DNA from: Eudorina sp. 2006-703-Eu-15
Taxonomy: Eukaryota > Chlorophyta > Chlorophyceae > Chlamydomonadales > Volvocaceae
Assembly (NCBI GenBank): GCA_003117195.1
Contig: BDSI01000039.1
Coordinates: 316,001 to 380,000 of the forward strand
Direction of reading: 5' to 3'
Length of the DNA stretch: 64,000 nucleotides
This document shows positions 47,101 through 56,100 of this stretch, one piece after another; positions within the stretch are counted from its first letter, which is position 1, and every line of letters starts with the position of its first letter. The translations under genes were made by a program, and so were the position numbers. The notes beneath the pieces are model-generated. The model did not search any database. It saw only the letters and a program-made list of their open reading frames with translations, and was not told the origin of the DNA.

Positions 47101-50100
47101 GTCGCACCACTGCACCGACACCTCGCCAGTCAGTCAGGATGCTAGGTTGGGGCTAGGCGAGGCGATCTGTGCGCCAGGAAAACGAAGCATGACGGCGGCC
47201 CGTTCAAGCGCGCCAAACCGTGCGACCGCCATGCAGCCTTCCCCACCGAAAACGGCCCCACCTGCAGCGCCAATAACTTGTCCCGCTCCTCCGCTACCGT
47301 CGTGCAGGCGGGCGACTGGGACGTCGACTCCATCAGCTCGCGCCAGGACTGCGGGGCAGCGATGTTTTTTGGCGAGCGGGGGGGGGGTGGCACCGTCGGC
47401 ATGGGGCCGCATTCGATGCCCGCGGAACTGCTACCCGTCAACATGGACACACCACCTTCATTAGCTTGAGCCACCATGTCGCCAACGGGGGCAACCAGTC
47501 GTGGAGTTCACTGTCCCCGTCTGCGCTCTCTGGACTGTCCCCGTCTGCGCTCTCTGGACCGTCCCGCACCCGGCCACGCGGAAGGGCCCCGGGCCCTCGT
47601 CCCCGCGCCCCCCCTGTGCCCCCGCCGCAGTGCGATGTCACGCGCGCCCCAGTCCTGCGGTCCCGCACCCACCTGGTCCACGATCTGGAACTTCTCGCCC
47701 TCCTCGGGCATCTGCTTGAGGATGTCGGGCGAGGAGAAGATGGGCTCCAAGTACTGCCAGGTGGCCTGGCAGGTCAGCCAGTTGTCCAGCATGTCCTGGG
47801 GGATTCAAGCGGGCGGGGTCCGGGGTGCGACGCATGAACCGGACGATTAATAGATTCGGGCTTGGTGGCCTGGCCCCCACAGGACACCCAACAGCAGGGA
47901 GGACGCACAGGCCGGGACGGATACCTCCGGGGGAGCTCCGCCCGCCACACGCGAGCAGCCATGGACGGGATGGTTCGCAACGGCGACAGCGCTTGCTGGC
48001 TGTCTTCTTCCACTTCCAGTCGGCGCTTGACGCGCGGCAGGTGCGCACCTGCAGCGTGGTCAGCATCGCCTCCCACTTGTTCGCCTGCGCCTCAAGCGGC
48101 TTGATGTAGGGCGAGGCGCGCATGGCCTGTGTCTTCACGATCTGGTCGTCCAGCAGGGCCTGGATCTCGTCGGTGCCGCCCAGGATGAAAGTGCCGCTGA
48201 GGGTTCGGGGGGAAGCGGGGGGACAGGCGGCCGGCCAGGCTAAGAGGCGGAAAGTTGAGGAGGGGGAGCAGGGGACAGGGAACCGGACGCAAAGGAGGCG
48301 GAAAGTGGGCACCGGGGCATGAAGTGAGCTGGAGGGATGACCGTGGCGCAGGCCAGGTGTGCCACCTGGAAGTTGGGTCGGGTCAGCCCCATGGGTCAGT
48401 CTCAGTGAGGACCTGTCCGCCCAGTCCAGGACTTCGCCGTGAGACATGACGCCACACCCATCGAGGGGCACCCTCCCGCTCAGCGCTTACGTGTCCTTGT
48501 ACTCGATGCAGCGGAACTCGACGCCCTTCCAGTCCTTGTCCATCTTCTCCAGGACCTTCTCCAGGCTGTACTCCTTGGAAGCCACACCGCTGATGGCCTG
48601 TGGGACGGACGGACGGACGGACGGACGCGGCGGGGCGGGGCGGAGTGGAGCGCATACAACCGCTGAGAGAGACAGCAGAGGGACAGCCGCTGCGCACGAT
48701 ACCTTGTTAGTCCAACCACTGTCGTCAAGGCGCCAGCAACGGGAAAATTCGTGCGGTTTGAGAGCAGAACACCCCAAGCTGAACATGGACTCCATTGATG
48801 GGACTTCACTATCGTCGCAGACGAGAAAGAGAGTCCGCAAGCCGTCAGCCGGCACTAGGATGACGCTCGCCCCACTACAAGAGCGTTCATTCACTCAAAA
48901 GCGAACGCCGGGGCCGCCGTGACCCAGGGCGCACCGAGATGGCCTCGTATCGGTCCAGCGCATTGTACTGCAGCAGCATGCGCACGGAGAAGGGCGCGTA
49001 GCCCACGCCGTTGTCGTTGGGCGGGATGTCGGCGTCGATGAGCTTGAAGATCTGCTCCCAGTGCCGCGTCTTGAGCGCCGGGTTGGCCAGCTCCTCCACC
49101 AGCGGCAGGATCTGCTTGAAATCGTCGATACAGTCCTTGAGCCGCACGACCACCTGCAGGCAGCACCGCCGAGCACGACCCGCCGGATAGGGCTCGGTAG
49201 GTTACTACGGTTGGAACCAGTCGGCGGCCATGCCAGGGACTCGTTACCGCGCCCGGAACGACAACGGTGCAACAGACACACGAAAGCGCACGAAGAACTT
49301 ATTGACGGAAGCGATTGAAATAAACCAACCCTTGAAGAACTATGGGCATGGAGCGGACTTCGCCGCCATCAAGGCCAGCTGGTCAAGGCCTCGGCGCCTG
49401 CGCAGATCGCCGCCCGGCCCCAAACTGCCGGGGCCGGTTTCCGGCGGACCAGCCTGTCTCCTCCCACACGGAGTACTGCTCCACTGCACCCCGCTGCTCG
49501 CTGACAGGTCCACGCCCGCACCTGGTCCTCCTTGGCCGCCTTGCCCATCTTGTACGCCCGCTGCGCGTACTCCTCCACCTCGGCACGGATGGCCTCGATG
49601 GACATCTGCGACGTGCCGTTCTCGTCCAGGATGGGGTCCTCGGTCCAGTTGTGGCTCTTCTCCATGAAGTCGTACAGGCTCTTCCACAGCTGGTACTTGG
49701 CGTTGGCCTCCTTCTCCACCGCTTGCAGATCGGGGAAGCCGTCGGGCTCCAGCTCGAACAACATCTGCGTCCGAGAGGGGAAAAGAGGGGAGGGTTGCGC
49801 AGCGCGTGATGATCCACAGTAGCAATCAAACCCGTCGGGATGGCCTACCGATGATGAGATGCCCCCCGGCGGCAGGGACAGCGGCGACAGCAGCGCGCAA
49901 ACCAGCAGAAGCGACGGCGCGACGTGATTCAGCGCACCCGTGGACAGTGGGAGTGCGTGATACCGTATGCGACTTGTACTCCGGGCGTTGCTTCCCCGTC
50001 GCCGGTTCTCTGGCCTCTGGATTCGTATTCGCGTACCCGTCGCCGATCCTCTGGCCTCTGGCCGTCATGGTCATGGCGCACCTGATCGCGAGCATTCATC

Positions 50101-53100
50101 ACCGCTGCCCCACATCCCAGGCCCCGGGCTGCGTGTGCTGGGCTGATCCATTCGCCTCTCTTAACCACCAACCCTCCGCAGCTGCCTGCCCCACCTGGTA
50201 TTCTTTGTATGTGTCGCAGGCGGTGGACAGGTCCCGCAGCTGCGACAGCACCGCCTCCAGGTCCACCAGCACGCTCTCGGCGTCCGCGTCGGGGTTGATG
50301 TAGTCACCTGGGTGACAGGGAGGGGACAGCAGCGGGTGGAGGAGCTGTGATGGGGCCTGGTGTACCCAAACGAGTCCGGGAATAGGAAAAACACTTTACG
50401 GGGCTGCTGCAAAGCGATTACCACCCCATTTTCCGTCCCGTCCCGTCCCGTCCCGTCCCGTCCCGTCCCGTCCCGTCCCGTCCCGTCCCGTCCCGTCCCG
50501 TCCCGTCCCGTCCCGTCCCGTCCCGTCCCGTCCCGTCCCGTCCCGTTCCCTGTGTGCTACTCTCGCAACCAGACGGCCAGAGACGCGCACACGGCCGCCT
50601 ACCCTACCCTTGTTGAGCGACGCCATAATGGTGGCCAGCTCCTCGTGCGTGCGGGCGATGTTGGCCGCCAGCGACTCCATCTGCGTGAACTTGTGGTCGG
50701 CCATGAACTCCTTGCCGGAGGTGAGCTCCGTGACGAAGGTGTTGGAGGCCTCCCGCAGGTCGTCGTGCTTGACGGCGTCCTGGGTGGAGATCTGCGGCGG
50801 GAAGAGGCAGGAGGAGGTGGAGGAGACGGAGATGCGGAGGTGAGGATGGACCGCTTGCCCCAGGCCGCCACAACGCGTAGAAGACGTGGCTGTTCACCCA
50901 ATACTTGCGGCCAACCATGCCACCACTTGTGAGCGGGGACACCGCACCTTCTGCTCGTACGCCGCCAGCATGTCGTACATATCGTCGACCTGCGCCGCCT
51001 GCGCCAGCACCTGCTTCTTGCTCTCCACCTGCTTGGCATGCATCACCTGGTACGCCATGAACTCGTCCAGCGCGGACGGGCGCGCCTGCGGGAGCAGCGG
51101 CATACGAGTGTATGTTGCAGCGCAGGAGACAGCGAAGGTGGGGATTCCCGCACACATGGAGTTGTGCGGCAGCTGGGGGCATGGATAGTGCTGTACAGCT
51201 TACTGGAAGAAAGAAAATACAGAGGTGCATCCTCTGCGCTTCTTCTCCGCGCGCTTGTTATGATTGTGCGCTCCTTGTGTGCAGATGCAGGCTCCGCTCG
51301 ACACGGCTGTTCCCGCCCCGTACTGTCGCACCCGCAACCTGTGCCCTTGCTGTATACCGTAGTCGTGTGGCACACGGAGCCACACGGGACACACGCGAGG
51401 TCGGCCGCATCCGCGGATGCGCACCTGCAGCAGCGCGATGCGCGTGTTGACGTCCTCCAGCACGGACAGGCAGAACTCGCGGGCCATGGTGAGCAGCAGC
51501 CCCTTGATGCGCTCCAGGGTGGTGAGCGTGATGGGCATCAGGTCGTTGCGCAGGCTCTTGCTGTCCACGTACAGGCAGCCCACAACCTGGCCAGGGCAGC
51601 GCCACGTCGGCGTGCGCACGCGACGTCAGTGCCGTCAGCAGCAATGAGCACATCTAGGAACATCCGAGGACCCGTTCGAAAGAGGACATCTTCAATAATG
51701 AGCTGGGCTGACACAGATAACCCGCGGGGGCCGCTGTAACATCCTCAAGAACAACATCCTTAATGAGCGCGTGTCCCCACGTGTGTCCCCACGTGTCCCA
51801 CGAAGCTGCGGGTGCAAGCTTGCTGCTCTTGTGCTGCACACTCACGTTGAAGATCTTCATGCGGTCCAGCTCGTTGCGCCACTCGCGCTGGCGGTGCATG
51901 TCGCGGCGGATCTCGCGCAGGCTCTTGGGCTTGCTCGAGTACGCCTCGAAGCTCCAGGTACGGCCAAAGTCGTACACCATGCGGTACGCCTCGAAGAGCT
52001 GCGGGGCGACGGGCGCAGCAGCAGAGCCGCGGGCAGGGCCAGACCCACTAGTAGTCACAACACATGCACAAACATACACGCAACCCGGAATGGAGGATAC
52101 AGCGGGAAGAGGTCTGCGGAACGCTCATCACACAAGAAAGTCTGTTCCAAGTGTAAATATAGCATGCGCATGTTCTGTAGTGGCACAGACGCGCCTGGCA
52201 TAACATCTCCGTACACCAAACCAACCAACCATGCAGCCAGCCGCCCCGGCCACACGGCACCCACCTTGACGTACTCCCTGGCCGCCGCGAAGTCCTCCTG
52301 CATGCTGCTGGTGATGGAGCTGCGCAGCTCGTTGAAGTAGGGCGAGGAGCGGATGACGGAGGAGGGGTTCAGGCCGGAGGGCTTGCCGTCAAAGTACTGC
52401 GCGAAGGCCCGCATGAAGATGAGGCGGGGCGCCTGCTGCGCGAGGCCGATGATGCCCTCGATCACGTTGTTCAGCTCCTCCAGAACCTGCGCCGAACCGG
52501 GGCGCGCCGCGGCGACCAATCGGGGCGCGATGAGGATCGAGCCGGGTGCGTTGCTGAGGACATGAGTCAGCAACCCACCGGGCTGCAACGCAGGCTTAAC
52601 AGAGAAATAACACGTGCAGACGGCCTAAGGCAGACACTGGCATATCGTGGGGTGGAGCCCGGGGACGCGACACAAGCTGCACTGGAAGCGGTGGTTGTGT
52701 TGCATACCGTATCCGCAGTTCTGCAGCGCACCCAAGGCACAACCCTGGGCTGGTCAGGGCGGCAGGGAGCGCAAGGGGACCCAGAGGACCCCCTCAGGGT
52801 CAGCCATCCCTCCTACCGGGTTGTTTTCTTTTTTCAATTCACCCCCTCCCCTACCGCAGTGTCGTCGGGCGTGAAGGTGATGCCCTCCGGGATGAACCCG
52901 ATGGTCGTCATGAACACGCCCTTGCTCTGCTTGTCGGCCGAGGTCTTGGGCGCGGTGAGCAGGGCGAGCACATCCTCGATGGTGTCGATGGCCCGGCTTA
53001 TGACGCCTGGACGGCGGAAAGCGGGGCAAACGGGCCCAGCGAGCACTTGCACAATAATTCCCTCGGCTCCCCAGCGAACCACTCCAACGAACGACTCCAA

Positions 53101-56100
53101 GGGAGTGATATGTCGTTTGCAATGCACCACTGCCTTTCGTGGTGGCCCGCATGGGCACAGCCTGGTTACCCCGTCGCTATCACGCCGCCTCCCTTAGCCC
53201 CTCGCCCATAGCATAGCCCCCAGCAACTATTGAGGCATGGGCGCGGCGACTGGGTCCGGGCCCCCTCGACGCGCAAACCCATAGCACACGGCCTCCATGC
53301 TTGTGCCGCTGGCGCTCCTCCTTTGTTCGCCAACATCCCGCACAGCATCTGTACCCGTGCCGTTCGCCTCTACAGCAGCACCCCAGTTTGCCGCCCTCGG
53401 GGTCCTTTGGACTCGCTTGGATTTTTGCTTTCGCCCAGGTCCTGCACGCCCGAATCCGGCACATGCGCAAGTGCCTTCGGCTCTCCAGCCCATGCCCGCC
53501 CTGTCAGCACCCCTTGCTGCAAGCACCCTTGCTGCAAGCACCCTTGCTGCAAGCACCCTTGCTGCAAGCACCCTGTCGCAAGGTAAGCACCCTTCCCCTC
53601 GCTTGTTCTCCAACCCATCCGCGCCGCCACTCACACTCCACGAACAGGTAGTCCGCCAGTCGGATGAAGGCGCCCAGCATCGTCACCTCCCGCATCACGC
53701 GCGCAAAGTTCTTGGCGCGCTCGATCTTCTCGCGCTTGATGGTGATCATGGGCCGCGCGCAGCCGGCGTTGCGGCCCTGCAGCAGCTCCACGCCCGTGGT
53801 GTCCTCCAGCTCCGCCTGGTCGCGCACGCTCTGCTGGTACAGCCGCGCCTGCTTCTGCACCTCGCGGCACACGCGCTCCAGAACCTTCTGGACCTTCTCC
53901 ACGATCGCCTCCAACGCGGGCTTGGCCTTGTGCTCGCGCGCGTTGACCTGCAGGCGCGGGACCGGGCAGGCACTCGGCAGAGGTCATCAGTACGCACCCT
54001 GAGAACGGGCCTGGCCGCATCAGGCGGCCGCACTCGAAAACCCGTGTCCGGATCAGGGCGCGCCACAGGGATTCCTGTGGCTGTGGCGGTGGATATCGGA
54101 CATCGGTTCCTGAAATCGCGGGTGGATCGAATCGAGGGCAGGACCGCCGCCGACGCACCTGCATCTCCGCGTACTCCTGCAGCGCGTACAGGTGCGCCGA
54201 GTTGGCGGACGCGAAGGGCGTGGAGCGGACCTCGTCCACCGCCGCGAAGATCTCCATGAGGTGCGGGCAGAAGGTGCCTTTGGCCAGGAAGAGGCTGCTC
54301 TCAATCTGGGCCTTGACCTTGTTGAAGTTCTTCTGCCGCACGGCCTTCGGGCATGTAAGTAACGGCGCGCGGGGCATGCGGCGGTCGTGTCAGCGACGAC
54401 ACCAGGACGGGGCCTGAAACCAAACCCTAGAACGGACCAGGTTCCTGGGTCGACGAACCCCGGTCCCAGGCCCCAGGTACAGGGCTCAAGAGCGACCAAC
54501 CGCGCGAGTACCGGTAGATTTGAGGCTGGGCGCCCATCACGGCGACGTCATGGGCACTGGTTTCGTCTGGTTCAGGTGTAGTCGTCGCGGTGCCCGAGGC
54601 AAGCAGCTCCCCCCCGACCCTCCCTGACGAACATTCTCGGTCAGCATACACACATACACACACATGCCCGTCGTCCGGCTCGTACTCCTCGTGCAGGACT
54701 CGAGCAGTGAGCGGAGACTGGGCTGCATACAGCAAGATCCATCCGCGGCGGGAGCGGCGGATGCGGTGGCGGACACCCTCCGCTGTGGGCGCCGGCTCTG
54801 GCGTCGGCTTCACTGGGGGTTCGACGGGGCCCAGGCATTCGGCCGCGTTGAGGCGCTCCGCGTGCGCCGCGCCCCCTCTTACCTTGAGCCAGCGGCGGAA
54901 GCACCTGCCGGTCAGGTAGTTGCGGAAGAAGCCTATGGCGCTGATCAGGTCGAACAGCGTCTTCTCGCGCACCCACTCCGCCAGCGGCGTGAACTCGGCC
55001 TGGCAAGACACGGCGGGCGGGGAAGTTTGGGGCCCGGACGGAGGGAGGGACGAGGAGTCATTTCTAGAGCTTCAAGGCCAACTCGGATGCATGGGGCCGG
55101 CCTGGCCGGACCGAGCGTGAACATCCCAGCAGTGGCAGAACCTGACTGATCTGTTCGCGACCTGTACCGCCACACGCGCGGTTCCTTCATGCGCCGGCGG
55201 TACCGGCTTCGGTACCGGCTTCGGAGCGGTTCCCTCTTCGGTTCCAGCTTGGGTACCAGTACCCGGCATCTTCATCACGTCGGCGGGGTCGCCTTTGAGA
55301 GGCCTGAGGCCGCGCACCCCTTCATCCATCACGGAACTTCCTAGGCCACCAGTCCGCGCCCCGCGTCTGTCTGCCACGCACCCGTGCGCCGCAACACACT
55401 GGCGAACACCCATTCAGGGTCCCAAATTACTCACACCAGCACCCGTACCCGCCTTCCCTTCCCGTACACCAGCGCCCCAAGTTCCGGGCACCACCGACCC
55501 ACCCCCACCCCGCCGCAAGCGGCCCCGAGCGCGCGCGCACGGCCGCGCCCGCCGCACCTGCACGCCCCGCTTGATCCGCATCACGCCTGTCGCGCTGACG
55601 GTGAAATACTCCGGCCCGATTTTCTGCCGCTGCACTACCATCAGATCGTACGGCCTGAAGCGGACGCCCTCAGGAACCCTGCGGAGGTACGACATACGGC
55701 GTACGACAGCGTATACGGTACTCTGTCGCGTCCGACGCGCGCAGGCCCAGGTTCGGGCTGAGGTGGCGCCAAAGCTGTGCGTGCGCGGTCCAGTGGCACG
55801 GCCGAGGTGCCCCTGAGAGGCACGGTAGGCGTGGAGGATAGCGGCAGCGGTAGCGTGGAGGGCAGTCACTGAATTCACAGAGTCTTGCCCACGCGCATTC
55901 GCCAACCTGGCTCCGATCCCCGGCTCCCTCCCTGACATCGCCCGCGCAGCTGATGAGGCTGTGGGCGCCGCCCGCCGCCCCGCCGAAGGCACGCCGCGGC
56001 CGACTCACCTGTTGCAGTAGAAAAATTTGACGGCCGAATCCTGTCCGTACTTGCCGTAGAACTCCACCACGTCATCGCCCGTGTTGATGCCCGGTATGAG

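Noticed and set aside
53512..53573. Regularly repeated 15-mers that might suggest a CRISPR array
   Set aside because: The units are directly adjacent without spacers and lie in a eukaryotic intron; this is a minisatellite. The same applies to the 41-base and 14-base arrays.
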